Positions 51,795 through 59,908 of a stretch of 64,000 nt of DNA are shown one piece after another; position 1 is the first letter of the stretch; each line of letters begins with the position of its first letter. The notes beneath the pieces were generated by a model. The model did not search any database, was not told the DNA's origin, and saw only the letters and a program-made list of their open reading frames with translations. This DNA comes from Yinghuangia soli. GTDB lineage: Bacteria; Actinomycetota; Actinomycetes; Streptomycetales; Streptomycetaceae. The translations under genes and the position numbers were made by a program. The DNA is taken from NCBI RefSeq assembly GCF_021502675.1, contig NZ_JAKFHA010000003.1:1-64000 (forward strand). The letters are read 5' to 3'.

Positions 51795-52877
51795 CTACTC
51801 CGAGACCTCGACGTACCGCCCGTCGCCCGCACCGTCGGCGATCAGCCACTCGTACAGGTCCATCGCGTCGGACAGGTCGATGTCGACGCCTGCCGAGGCG
51901 ATTTGCGCGTCGAGGCGGGTGCGCATCGCGTCGCTGATGAAGTGGTGGCGCAGCGAAAGCTTGCGCAGGTGGGTGAGCGGCTGTCCGGCCAGAAGGGCCT
52001 CCGCGCCCGCGTCGCCCAGGCTGCCCATCGACAAGTCGAGGGATTCGAGCTGGGCGACGACGGGGGCACCCGCGACAGCTGCGGCGACCTCGTCCTGCAT
52101 CTCGCTGTTCATCAGCCCGAGGTGGCGCAGCCGCGGCAGGTTGCGGGCGGCGAGCAGGTCGGTCAGGTCGTCCACGGTCGTCTCTCCGCCGTAGAACGAG
52201 ACGCCCAGCCACAGGTCGAGATGTTCCAGCGCCGGGAAGTCGCAAGCGGCGACGACTGCGGGTACGTGCGCGGGCAGGCCTCCGGTCTCCAGCGTCAGGC
52301 GGCGCAGCCGCGCATGCCGCACGGGCCGCAGTACGCCGGTACCGTCGCCGCCGACCTGCGCCCCGCCCCGCGGCCGCACCGGCTGCCCGAACCGGTACGT
52401 CAGTTCCTCAAGCTGCGGAAACGCCTCCAGTACCGGAGTGACGTCGCCGCGCGGGATCCACGAGATCTCGTGTTCCTCACTGGCGATCGCGCCCACGAAC
52501 AGGCTGCGCAGCGCCGGGAACCGGTCGGCGTGCGCGCACAGCACGCGGATGGCGTGGTCGGGCGGTTCCTCGCTCAGCAGTCCGGTCGCCCAGTAGCCGA
52601 GCAGGAGAACACGTACGCGGGTGGTGTCGACCGCTTCCACGAACCCGGCGAACAGATCGGCGAATGGCAGGTCGCGGGCGTACGTGACAGACAGGGCCCA
52701 CGCGACCTCGGCAGCGTCCGGAGCCGCGGCGCCGACTTCCGCCCACGTGCTTTGCTGCCCGCCGCCGAGTTCCCAGATGTTGCGTTCCTGCGGCGTCATG
52801 CGCGCCGGGTCGTGCGGGCGGGCCAGCCAATGGACAGGGAGTCCGGCCCACGTGTCGCCGTACTGCCAGATAGCCAT
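51795..52877 (-). CDS. STM4015 family leucine-rich-repeat protein (copy 2)
   Basis: A 360-residue paralogue of the gene at 38.6-39.6 kb. Shared marks are VEAVDTTRVRVLLLGYWATG, FPALRSLFVGAIASEEHEIS, LRHLGLMNSEMQDEVAAAVAG, ESLDLSMGSLGDAGAEALLAG and the identical end RYVEVSE. The C-terminal tail lacks the Glu/Asp run of copy 1 and has YEWLIADGAGDG. ATG 52877 is chosen for its G-rich ribosome site; ATG 52898 is an option. Function unknown. Confidence 0.83.
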   Translation of the reverse strand: MAIWQYGDTWAGLPVHWLARPHDPARMTPQERNIWELGGGQQSTWAEVGAAAPDAAEVAWALSVTYARDLPFADLFAGFVEAVDTTRVRVLLLGYWATGLLSEEPPDHAIRVLCAHADRFPALRSLFVGAIASEEHEISWIPRGDVTPVLEAFPQLEELTYRFGQPVRPRGGAQVGGDGTGVLRPVRHARLRRLTLETGGLPAHVPAVVAACDFPALEHLDLWLGVSFYGGETTVDDLTDLLAARNLPRLRHLGLMNSEMQDEVAAAVAGAPVVAQLESLDLSMGSLGDAGAEALLAGQPLTHLRKLSLRHHFISDAMRTRLDAQIASAGVDIDLSDAMDLYEWLIADGAGDGRYVEVSE

Positions 52878-53044
52878 CGCCGCCCCCGCATCGCTCATCT
52901 CGCGTCGCCGAACCGTAAGGGCACCGTAGCGGCGCGGGCCGACACGACACGTGACAGCAGTGCGCCCCGGGGGGCCTGTCCCGGGGCGCACTGCTGTCTG
53001 ACGCGCTGGACGAAATGACCTACTTCGACCGCTCGTTCAGCGGA

Positions 53045-53860
53045 TCACGCGAGGCCGTTGAACACCGGCAGGTAGCCCTTCGACTGGCCGCTGGCGTTCG
53101 GGTGGTACGACTCTTCGATGGGCCAGGTGGTGCTGTGCAGCCACGCCGAGCCGGAGCAGATCTCGTGGCCGGTGAAGATCGGGCGGACGTCGCCGAAGGT
53201 GAAGCCGGCGTCGGCGGCGCGCTTGGCGATCACGGTGTCGAGGGTGTCGGCGGCACCGTTGAGGGCCTTGCGCTTGGTGTCGCCGATGCCGAACAGGCAG
53301 CCGCCGCCGATCTTGTAGAGCCGCGAGTAGCCCAGCACGACCACGTGGGCGGACGGGGCGCGGGCGCGGATGGCGGCGTACACCTGGTCGAGCAGCCCGG
53401 GCAGCTGGTTCTCGGCGAAGGTGCGGGCCTGGGCGACGGCGTTGAGGCAGGTGCTCTCGGACTGCAGGACGCAGGTGGTCATGATGCCCGCGAAGCCCGC
53501 GTCGTTGCCGCCGATCGTGATAGACACGAGCTCGGTGCTCGAATTGACCGCGCTGATCTGGTTGTTGAGCACATCACCGGTCTTGGCGCCGGAGCAGGCC
53601 ACGAACGCGAACGAGGACGGGGCGTTCGCCGCGGCCCACAGGGCCGGGTACGACTTGCTGCTGCGCTTGCAGTTTCCGCTGGCGCTGTCGTAGCTGCCGG
53701 CTCCCAGCCCGGCGGAGTAGGAGTCGCCGAGGGCCACGTACCGGCCGGTGGCGGCGTGTGCGCTCGGGGCGACGAACAGGACGCCGAGCGCGGCGAGAAG
53801 GAATGCGAGGACGGCGGACCATAAGGCTGGCACTGCACGTGCGGCACGTACTGCGCGCAT
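53045..53860 (-). CDS. secreted SGNH/GDSL hydrolase
   Basis: A 271-residue exported esterase or lipase. The signal peptide is residues 1-36 (VLAFLLAALGVLFVAPSAHA). Block I is RYVALGDSYSAGLGAG (Ser), block III ITIGGNDAGFAGI (Asn), and block V ESYHPNASGQSKGYLP (His). Six Cys in three likely disulphides (SGNCKRSSKSY, FVACSGA, TTCVLQSESTCLN, GGCLFG, HEICSGS) match the Streptomyces lipase SGNH group. It acts outside the cell on acyl esters. Confidence 0.92.
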   Translation of the reverse strand: MRAVRAARAVPALWSAVLAFLLAALGVLFVAPSAHAATGRYVALGDSYSAGLGAGSYDSASGNCKRSSKSYPALWAAANAPSSFAFVACSGAKTGDVLNNQISAVNSSTELVSITIGGNDAGFAGIMTTCVLQSESTCLNAVAQARTFAENQLPGLLDQVYAAIRARAPSAHVVVLGYSRLYKIGGGCLFGIGDTKRKALNGAADTLDTVIAKRAADAGFTFGDVRPIFTGHEICSGSAWLHSTTWPIEESYHPNASGQSKGYLPVFNGLA

Positions 53861-54077
53861 GTCGACCTCCGCGATTGGTGACGGACGTCACATATTTAGC
53901 AGCGGGCCGAGATCCATTGAAGGAGCCGAATGGCTTTAGTTACCGGCGGGTTCGCAGAAGTGCACTTTCGGCCGCAGTTGTGTGCACGTGCACATCTCGG
54001 GACCGGGTCGGCGACGCGGCGTGGCCGGAGGCAGGCGGGGTCCTGAAGGTCCGTCAGGGACCGTGCAGGCCTTGCAA

Positions 54078-54123
54078 TGGAGCGATGTTCCAGATATTCA
54101 TTCCGCCATGGAGCAATATTCCA
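54078..54123. promoter_or_regulatory. tandem RpiR operators TGGA-N7-TCCA
   Basis: TGGAGCGATGTTCCA (54078-54092) and TGGAGCAATATTCCA (54109-54123) are the same 15-bp site, 31 bp apart centre to centre (three helical turns). The second overlaps ATG 54108. They fit a dimeric or tetrameric RpiR autorepressor. Confidence 0.75.
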
Positions 54124-54995
54124 AGCCTTCGGCCGAGGCCGGCTTCGACCACGACTCGCCGCCGGTCCTCGAACTGGCCCGCAGCCACGCGTCCGCGCTG
54201 TCGCGGGCCGAGCAGCGGGTCGCGGACGCGGTGGCCGCGGCGCCCGCCGAGGTGGTGCGCATGTCGGTCGGCGATCTCGCGCGGGTGTCGGACACCTCGA
54301 TCGGGACCGTCACGCGGTTCTGCCAGCGGCTCGGACTGCGCGGGTTCCAGGACCTCAAGCTCGCGCTCGCCCGGGAGTCGGCACCGGTCCACCGGCGCCT
54401 CGCCGAGGACGTCGAGCCCGGCGACAGCCCGGCCCAGGTCGCCGCGAAGGTGCTGGCGTCCTCGGCGCGGGCCCTCGACGACGCCGTGCGGCTGGTCGAC
54501 GGCGACGCGGTCGCGCAGGTCGTGGACGCGCTGCTCGGGTCCCGGCGGATCGTGTTCGCCGCGGTGGGCACGTCAGCGCCGCTGGCCGCCGATGCCGCGT
54601 ACCGCATGGCGACGATGGGGCTGGACGCAGTCTTCGCCGCCGACCCGCACGTGCAGCACGTGACCGCGCGCACGCTGCGGGCGGGCGACCTGTGCTTCGC
54701 CATCAGCCACACCGGCGCGACGCGCGAGACCGTCGCCGTCCTGCGCACCGCCCGCGCGACCGGGGCCGGCACCATCGCCCTGACCAGCTTCGCCGGTTCG
54801 CCTGCCGCGGCCGCCGCGGATCTGGTCCTGGTCGCCGGAAGCCGCGAGACGGCCTACCGCGTGGAGGCGATGAGCAGCCGGCTGGTCCACCTCGCGCTGC
54901 TCGACGCCGTCCATGTCTCGCTCGCGCTGCGCCACCCGCCGGCCCGGGACGCCCTCGCGGCAGCCGAGGAACTCCTCGCGGAACACCGGTACTGA
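54108..54995 (+). CDS. MurR/RpiR family transcriptional regulator
   Basis: A 295-residue regulator. The N-terminal HTH_6 spans residues 25-95: ALSRAEQRVADAVAAAPAEV, GDLARVSDTSIGTVTRFCQR, GLRGFQDLKLALARE. The C-terminal SIS domain (about 125-270) carries the sugar-phosphate site (GTSAPLAADAAYRMA, ISHTGATRETVAVL). By family it senses a sugar or polyol phosphate. It leads a three-gene operon with phosphatase-type enzymes (2-bp gap to the HAD gene). Confidence 0.93.
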   Translation: MEQYSKPSAEAGFDHDSPPVLELARSHASALSRAEQRVADAVAAAPAEVVRMSVGDLARVSDTSIGTVTRFCQRLGLRGFQDLKLALARESAPVHRRLAEDVEPGDSPAQVAAKVLASSARALDDAVRLVDGDAVAQVVDALLGSRRIVFAAVGTSAPLAADAAYRMATMGLDAVFAADPHVQHVTARTLRAGDLCFAISHTGATRETVAVLRTARATGAGTIALTSFAGSPAAAAADLVLVAGSRETAYRVEAMSSRLVHLALLDAVHVSLALRHPPARDALAAAEELLAEHRY

Positions 54996-54997
54996 TC

Positions 54998-55825
54998 ATG
55001 AACCCGAACCCCCGCCCCGTCCCGCACGATCCCGAAGGCGCAGCCGAACGAAGCCGCGCCCCGGGCCGGGCCACGCCGGACCAGGCCGCCCTCGACCAGG
55101 CCGCCCCGGACCAAGCCGCCCTCGACCAGGCCACTCTGCGCCCGACCGCCTCATGTCCGGCTGCCCCGAACCGGGCCGATCTCGGCAGCACCCTCGTGCT
55201 GTTCGACTGGAACGGCACCATCGCCGACGACGTCGAGCGTGCCGTGCGCGCCACCAACGCGGTCCTGACCGCCCGCGGCCTGCCGGAGCTCACCGCCGAG
55301 GCGTTCCGGGCCCGCTGGAAGCTGCCGATGCGCGCCTTCCTGACCGGCCTGGACGTCGCCGACCCCGCAGCCGGCGAGCAGCACTGGAACCGCGCGATGG
55401 CGTCCGAACCCGCCCCGGTACGCGGCAACGCCGCCGCGACCCTGGACACTCTGCGCTCCCGCGGCGCACTCCTGGGCGTCATCTCCGCAGCCGGCAGCGA
55501 CGCAGTCGGCGCCGACCTGCGGCGCACGGGACTGGCCGACCGCTTCGACATCGTCCTTGCCGGATGCGCGGCCAAGACCGCCGCGCTGAGCGGGCACCGG
55601 CACCTGCGCGACCGCGCCGTCTACGTCGGCGACACCGAGTACGACATCCACTGCGCCCGCGCCGCCCGCTACCACGCCGTCGGCATCACCGGCGGCTACC
55701 GCGAACCGGGTGACCTGCGCAGCTCCCGCCCCGATGCCCTGATCGACCGTCTCGACGAACTCGTCCCGCTCCTGGCGGTCTTGCCCCGCGGCTTGGCCGC
55801 CGCACCGGAAGGAACACGAGCATGA
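54998..55825 (+). CDS. HAD family phosphatase, phosphonatase/PGP-like
   Basis: A 275-residue hydrolase. Residues 1-55 are low-complexity, with DQAALDQAAPDQAALDQA tandem repeats. The HAD core starts LVLFDWNGTIADDVERAV: motif I is D-W-N-G-T, with Trp-Asn in place of the usual x-D. A Ser of motif II is in LLGVISAAGSDA. The Lys is in CAAKTAAL, and motif IV is VYVGDTEYDIHCARAA. The second Asp being Asn is unusual and may change the acid/base step. It lies between the RpiR regulator and a metallophosphoesterase that overlaps it by ATGA. Confidence 0.85.
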   Translation: MNPNPRPVPHDPEGAAERSRAPGRATPDQAALDQAAPDQAALDQATLRPTASCPAAPNRADLGSTLVLFDWNGTIADDVERAVRATNAVLTARGLPELTAEAFRARWKLPMRAFLTGLDVADPAAGEQHWNRAMASEPAPVRGNAAATLDTLRSRGALLGVISAAGSDAVGADLRRTGLADRFDIVLAGCAAKTAALSGHRHLRDRAVYVGDTEYDIHCARAARYHAVGITGGYREPGDLRSSRPDALIDRLDELVPLLAVLPRGLAAAPEGTRA

Positions 55826-56817
55826 ACCCGCACCTCGCTCTCGGCGACCCGGCCGACGGCGGCGTTACCGATGCCGGCGGCCACGACGGCCACGACAGCC
55901 ACGACAGCCACGACAGCCACGACGGCGCAAACGTCCGCGGCCCGTGGACGCACCTGCGCATCGCCGACGACCCGGACCGCTTCTCCTTCGCGCTCATCTC
56001 CGACCGCACCGGCATAGCCCGGCCCGGCGTCTTCGAACGCGGCATCGCGGCACTGAACCTGCTGCGGCCGGCCTTCGCCATCCAACTCGGCGACCTCATC
56101 GAGGGCTACGCCGACGACGACGAGGTCGCCGCCGGATGGGACGAGGTCGACCGCATCCTCGCCCCGCTCGACGCACCGCTGTTCCTCGTGCCCGGCAACC
56201 ACGACGTCTTCGACGCCGCGAGCCGCGACCGCTGGCTGTCCCGCCACGGCCGGCTGCACCACCATTTCCGCTACAAGGACGTCCTGTTCCTCGTCCTCGA
56301 CTGCCAGGACCCGCCGCCCGAACTGTCGCCGCGAGCCCGCGAAGCCCTCGCGAACCTGCCCGGGTACGCGGCGCGCGACCCCGAGGCCGTCCGCCGCATG
56401 GTCGAGACCTCGATCGACTGGGAGGGCACCCAGACGATGGCTGCCCTCTCCGAGGAGCAGATCGCCTGGGCGGAAGGCGTGATCGCCGAGAATGCCGATG
56501 TGCGGTGGACGTTCGTGCTCATGCACATGCCGTTGTGGCAGGGCGAGGGGCATCCGGCCGTGCACCGGATCCGCACGGCGCTGGGCGGCCGCCCGCACAC
56601 GATGTTCGCCGGACACGTGCACAACTACAAAGCCGTGGACATCGACGGCAACACCCACATCCGCCTCGGCCCCACCGGCGGCCTGTGGGTCAAACCGCAC
56701 GACGACACCGGCAACTTCGACCACATCACATGGATCACGATGGAAGCCGACGGCCCGCACATCGCCAACGTGACCCTCGAGGGACTCCGCGACGCGCAGG
56801 GCCGGCCCCTGGCCTGA
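55822..56817 (+). CDS. calcineurin-like metallophosphoesterase
   Basis: A 331-residue phosphoesterase. Its start overlaps the HAD stop (ATGA). Residues 15-37 are a GHDGHDSHDSHDSHDG repeat (9-bp DNA repeats at 55880-55925) that could bind metal. The core is FSFALISDRTG (motif I, D-x-R in place of D-x-H), IQLGDLIEGY, VPGNHDVFD (GNHD), LMHMPLWQGEGH and FAGHVHNYK (GHxH). It is probably a cytoplasmic phosphodiesterase or phosphatase on a nucleotide or sugar phosphate. It ends before a 13-bp hairpin. Confidence 0.88.
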   Translation: MNPHLALGDPADGGVTDAGGHDGHDSHDSHDSHDGANVRGPWTHLRIADDPDRFSFALISDRTGIARPGVFERGIAALNLLRPAFAIQLGDLIEGYADDDEVAAGWDEVDRILAPLDAPLFLVPGNHDVFDAASRDRWLSRHGRLHHHFRYKDVLFLVLDCQDPPPELSPRAREALANLPGYAARDPEAVRRMVETSIDWEGTQTMAALSEEQIAWAEGVIAENADVRWTFVLMHMPLWQGEGHPAVHRIRTALGGRPHTMFAGHVHNYKAVDIDGNTHIRLGPTGGLWVKPHDDTGNFDHITWITMEADGPHIANVTLEGLRDAQGRPLA

Positions 56818-56941
56818 CCGCCTGCCGCTCCCCCGCCGGCCTGTTGCCGCGCCTGGGTACGTGGCGCCTTGCCGCACGTGCCCGGCAGCAGGCCGGTGGG
56901 CGCGGTCCCGGTCCGCTCATACCGTGCCCCTCCGGGATCCG

Positions 56942-56973
56942 CCGGGCGCTCCCGGGTCCGCGGGAGCGCCCGG
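56942..56973. terminator. 13-bp stem hairpin after the phosphoesterase operon
   Basis: Arms 56942-56954 and 56961-56973 (CCGGGCGCTCCCG and its complement) with a 6-base loop. It ends the RpiR-HAD-metallophosphoesterase unit and may also serve the convergent small gene. Confidence 0.7.
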
Positions 56974-57015
56974 GGCCCATCCGGGGCCCAGAGCCGCCGA
57001 AGCCGTCGAAGCCGC

Positions 57016-57255
57016 CTAGAAGATCCCGTCCTGGACGAACCCGCTGTCCGCGTCCGGGTTTTCGACCGCCCCCGGCAGCGTCTCCTGGTACGCGGCGGCC
57101 CCCGCCGCCGGGACGCGCGCCATGCTGCCGCGGCACAGCACCAGCGACCGCGGCGCGACCTTGTGGTCGTGCACGCTGACCATGCCGAGCGCTGTCGTGG
57201 GGACGCCGGCACACACTCGCCCGCACACCGGGCACTGGACACGTGGATGGCTCAC
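57016..57255 (-). CDS. small zinc-ribbon protein, 79 residues
   Basis: GTG 57255 ([17 protein letters not shown]). A CPVCGR pair near the start and a Cys at LVLCRGS make a likely three- or four-ligand ribbon. The tail is Ala/Pro/Asp-rich ([18 protein letters not shown]). It is divergent from ligA by 158 bp. Similar small proteins occur in Streptomyces without known roles. Confidence 0.6.
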   Translation of the reverse strand: MSHPRVQCPVCGRVCAGVPTTALGMVSVHDHKVAPRSLVLCRGSMARVPAAGAAAYQETLPGAVENPDADSGFVQDGIF

Positions 57256-57413
57256 GGGCCCAAGTCGACCACATTGCACCGACGCTGCGCCGTCTGCCGT
57301 ATCGCCGCCGCCGTCGGCGCCGCAGCGACCCTGTCCCGACGGCACGACCGCAGCGCACGAATGCCACCGCCCGGGTGTTCACGTTTGTCGGTGGCGCGCG
57401 CCAGGATGCGGGC

Positions 57414-59504
57414 ATGGAAACCGCATCCGCCGATGTCCCGGCCGACCGCGCTGCGTACCTCGCCGCCGTCGAACAGGTCCGCGCCGCCGCTGCCGCCTAC
57501 TACGGCGACGGGACCTCCGCGCTGGACGACGACACCTTCGACCGGCTCATGCGCGGTCTCGCCGCGTACGAGGACGCCCACCCCGGCGACGCCGTCGCCG
57601 ACTCGCCGACCGGGCTGGTCGCGGCAGGTGCGGCGGGCGGCGGGGACGTCACCCACTCGGTGCCCATGCTGAGCCTGGACAACGTGTTCGACCAGGACGG
57701 ACTCGAACGCTGGGGTGCGGGCCTCGCCCGGCGGCTGGGCCGCGAGCCGCAGGGCTACCACGTCGGCCCGAAGATCGACGGCCTCGCGGTGGCCGCGTAC
57801 TACACCGGCGGCAAGCTCACCCGGCTGGTCACGCGCGGGAACGGCATCACCGGCGAGGACGTCTCGCACGCCATCGGGACGGTCGACGGCCTGCCCGAGT
57901 CGCTGCGCGAGCCGCTGAGCATCGAGGTGCGCGGCGAGATCGTGCTCACCAACGAGCAGTTCGAGGAAGCCAACCGCATCCGGGCCGAGTACGGCGAGCC
58001 GGTATTCTCCAACCCGCGCAACGCCGCGGCGGGCACGCTGCGCGCCACCGGCCGGGCGTACACGATCCCGCTGTCCTGCTACGCCTACACGCTGCTGCCC
58101 GGCCCCGACGCGCCGGACGACGACGCGAACAGCCGCGACCTGGCCGGGCGTACGCACTCGTCGCTCATGGACCGCCTCGGCTCGCTCGGCGTGCGCACGG
58201 TCGCGGACACGCCGGTGGGCGCCCGCACGGTCGCCGACCTGGCCGCGGCACGCGACTACATCGCGGAGGTCGCCGCCGGGCGCGAGGCGCTGCCGCTGGG
58301 CATCGACGGGATCGTCGTCAAGGCCGACCACCCGGAGGACCAGGCGGCCGCCGGGGCCGGGTCGCGGGCGCCGCGCTGGGCGGTCGCGTACAAGTTCCCG
58401 GCCGTGGAGAAGACCACCCGCATCGTGGCCGTCACCTGGGCCACCGGGCGTACCGGGTTCCTGGCGCCGCGGGCGCAGTTGGAGCCGGTGGACATCGCAG
58501 GCGTGACGGTCGCGTTCGCGACGCTGCACAGCCCCGGCATGATCACGAAGCTTGACCTGCACATCGGCGACACGGTCACGGTCCGACGCGCGGGCGACGT
58601 GATCCCGTACGTCGTCGGCCCGGTGACCGCGCTGCGCACCGGCGCCGAGACGCCGATCGCGCTGCCGGAGCAATGCCCGGGCTGCGGCGGCGAGATCGAC
58701 AGCAGCCAGGAGCGCTGGCGGTGCGTGCGCGGTCGGGCGTGCGACCTCACTCGTTCGGTGGAGTACGCGGTGGGCCGCGACCAGCTCGACATCGAGGGCC
58801 TCGGCCCGAAGATCGTCGTACGCCTGGTCGCGGACGGCGCGGTCGCCGACGTCGCGGACCTGTTCACCCTGACGCGCGAGCAGTTGGTCGCCGCCACCGG
58901 GAGCGAGAAGAACGCCGACAAGATCCTGGTGCACATCGAGGCGGCGAAGGAGCGCCCGCTGAACCGGGTGTTCTGCGCGCTGGGCGTGCGCGGCACGGGG
59001 CGGAGCATGTCGCGGCGGATCGCGCGGCACTTCGGCACGATGGCCGCGATCCAGGCGGCGGACATCGTCGCACTTCAGGAGGTCGAGGGCGTCGGCCCGG
59101 AGAAGGCCGCCATGCTGCTGGCCGAACTGGCCGAGCTGGCCCCGGTCATCGTGAAGCTCGCCGCGGCCGGAGTGGACCGTCCCGAGCCGCAGCCGGTCAC
59201 CACAGCCCCGGTCGGTGCGGACGCGGACGCCGGGGAGGACGCGGCCGAGGCTCTCCCGCTGGCGGGTATGACGGTCGTCGCGACCGGCAGCATGACCGGC
59301 CCGCTGGCCGAGCTGTCCCGCAACGGGGTGAACGAGCTGATCGAACGCGCGGGCGGACGGGCCGGCTCCAGCGTGTCCAAGTCCACGAGCCTGCTGGTCG
59401 CCGGGGCGGGCGCGGGGTCGAAGAAGACCAAGGCCGAGTCGCTCGGCGTGCGGGTGGTCGAGCCGGAGGAGTTCGCGGAGATGGTCGCCGCGTACCTGGC
59501 ATGA
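57414..59504 (+). CDS. ligA: NAD-dependent DNA ligase, divergent (second-copy type)
   Basis: A 696-residue ligase joining nicked DNA with NAD. The Ia domain is short ([20 protein letters not shown]). The adenylation Lys is in [11 protein letters not shown] (KxDG). [43 protein letters not shown] and [16 protein letters not shown] follow. The zinc finger is [20 protein letters not shown] with C-x5-C at its end. HhH repeats and a BRCT domain ([16 protein letters not shown]) close it. The family start and wide changes suggest the accessory actinobacterial LigA rather than the essential one, but a single copy cannot be excluded. Confidence 0.9.
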   Translation: METASADVPADRAAYLAAVEQVRAAAAAYYGDGTSALDDDTFDRLMRGLAAYEDAHPGDAVADSPTGLVAAGAAGGGDVTHSVPMLSLDNVFDQDGLERWGAGLARRLGREPQGYHVGPKIDGLAVAAYYTGGKLTRLVTRGNGITGEDVSHAIGTVDGLPESLREPLSIEVRGEIVLTNEQFEEANRIRAEYGEPVFSNPRNAAAGTLRATGRAYTIPLSCYAYTLLPGPDAPDDDANSRDLAGRTHSSLMDRLGSLGVRTVADTPVGARTVADLAAARDYIAEVAAGREALPLGIDGIVVKADHPEDQAAAGAGSRAPRWAVAYKFPAVEKTTRIVAVTWATGRTGFLAPRAQLEPVDIAGVTVAFATLHSPGMITKLDLHIGDTVTVRRAGDVIPYVVGPVTALRTGAETPIALPEQCPGCGGEIDSSQERWRCVRGRACDLTRSVEYAVGRDQLDIEGLGPKIVVRLVADGAVADVADLFTLTREQLVAATGSEKNADKILVHIEAAKERPLNRVFCALGVRGTGRSMSRRIARHFGTMAAIQAADIVALQEVEGVGPEKAAMLLAELAELAPVIVKLAAAGVDRPEPQPVTTAPVGADADAGEDAAEALPLAGMTVVATGSMTGPLAELSRNGVNELIERAGGRAGSSVSKSTSLLVAGAGAGSKKTKAESLGVRVVEPEEFAEMVAAYLA

Positions 59505-59668
59505 CCGCGTCCGGAGGCACGGGCGCGGCCGGCTCGCAGTGGGCGGACATCGTCGACCGGCACCTGCGCGGTCTGCTCGCCGCGGAGGGCAGCGGTCCGG
59601 CCGACGGTCCCGGGGGCTCGTCGGTCTTCGAGGTCACCATGCCGGACGAAGCGCCCTGGGTGCGCTGA
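59501..59668 (+). CDS. 55-residue protein coupled to ligA
   Basis: ATG 59501 overlaps the ligA stop as ATGA. It has a short helix [20 protein letters not shown] and a Gly/Pro tail ending [16 protein letters not shown]. No family is recognised; the coupling suggests a ligase accessory or a chance small gene. Confidence 0.5.
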   Translation: MTASGGTGAAGSQWADIVDRHLRGLLAAEGSGPADGPGGSSVFEVTMPDEAPWVR

Positions 59669-59675
59669 TCAGGGG

Positions 59676-59747
59676 GCCGGAGGCCCGCACGCCCGAAGCC
59701 CTTGCCGTCGGCCAGGCGCCCGACCAAGGGGGCTTCGGGCCTCCGGC
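59676..59747. terminator. nested long hairpin after ligA unit
   Basis: Outer arms GCCGGAGGCCCG (59676-59687) and CGGGCCTCCGGC (59736-59747) are perfect. Inner CCCGAAGCCCTTG (about 59692-59704) can pair with CAAGGGGGCTTCGGG (59725-59739), so two stems compete. It is a strong terminator for the ligA unit. The AT-rich 59748-59830 region that follows may hold the promoter for the next gene. Confidence 0.7.
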
Positions 59748-59908
59748 ATGCCTATATCACGCCATACGTCAAATTATGACTAAAGGGACATATCTGTTCT
59801 TCTTGATATCGAGACTTCAAGCTCTGTAGATCCCCGTGCAGAGGGTGCGGATCCGGTTGCTTGGGTCGCTTCATCCGATTCCGAGGGCGGGCTGAGGAGG
59901 ACGCACCG

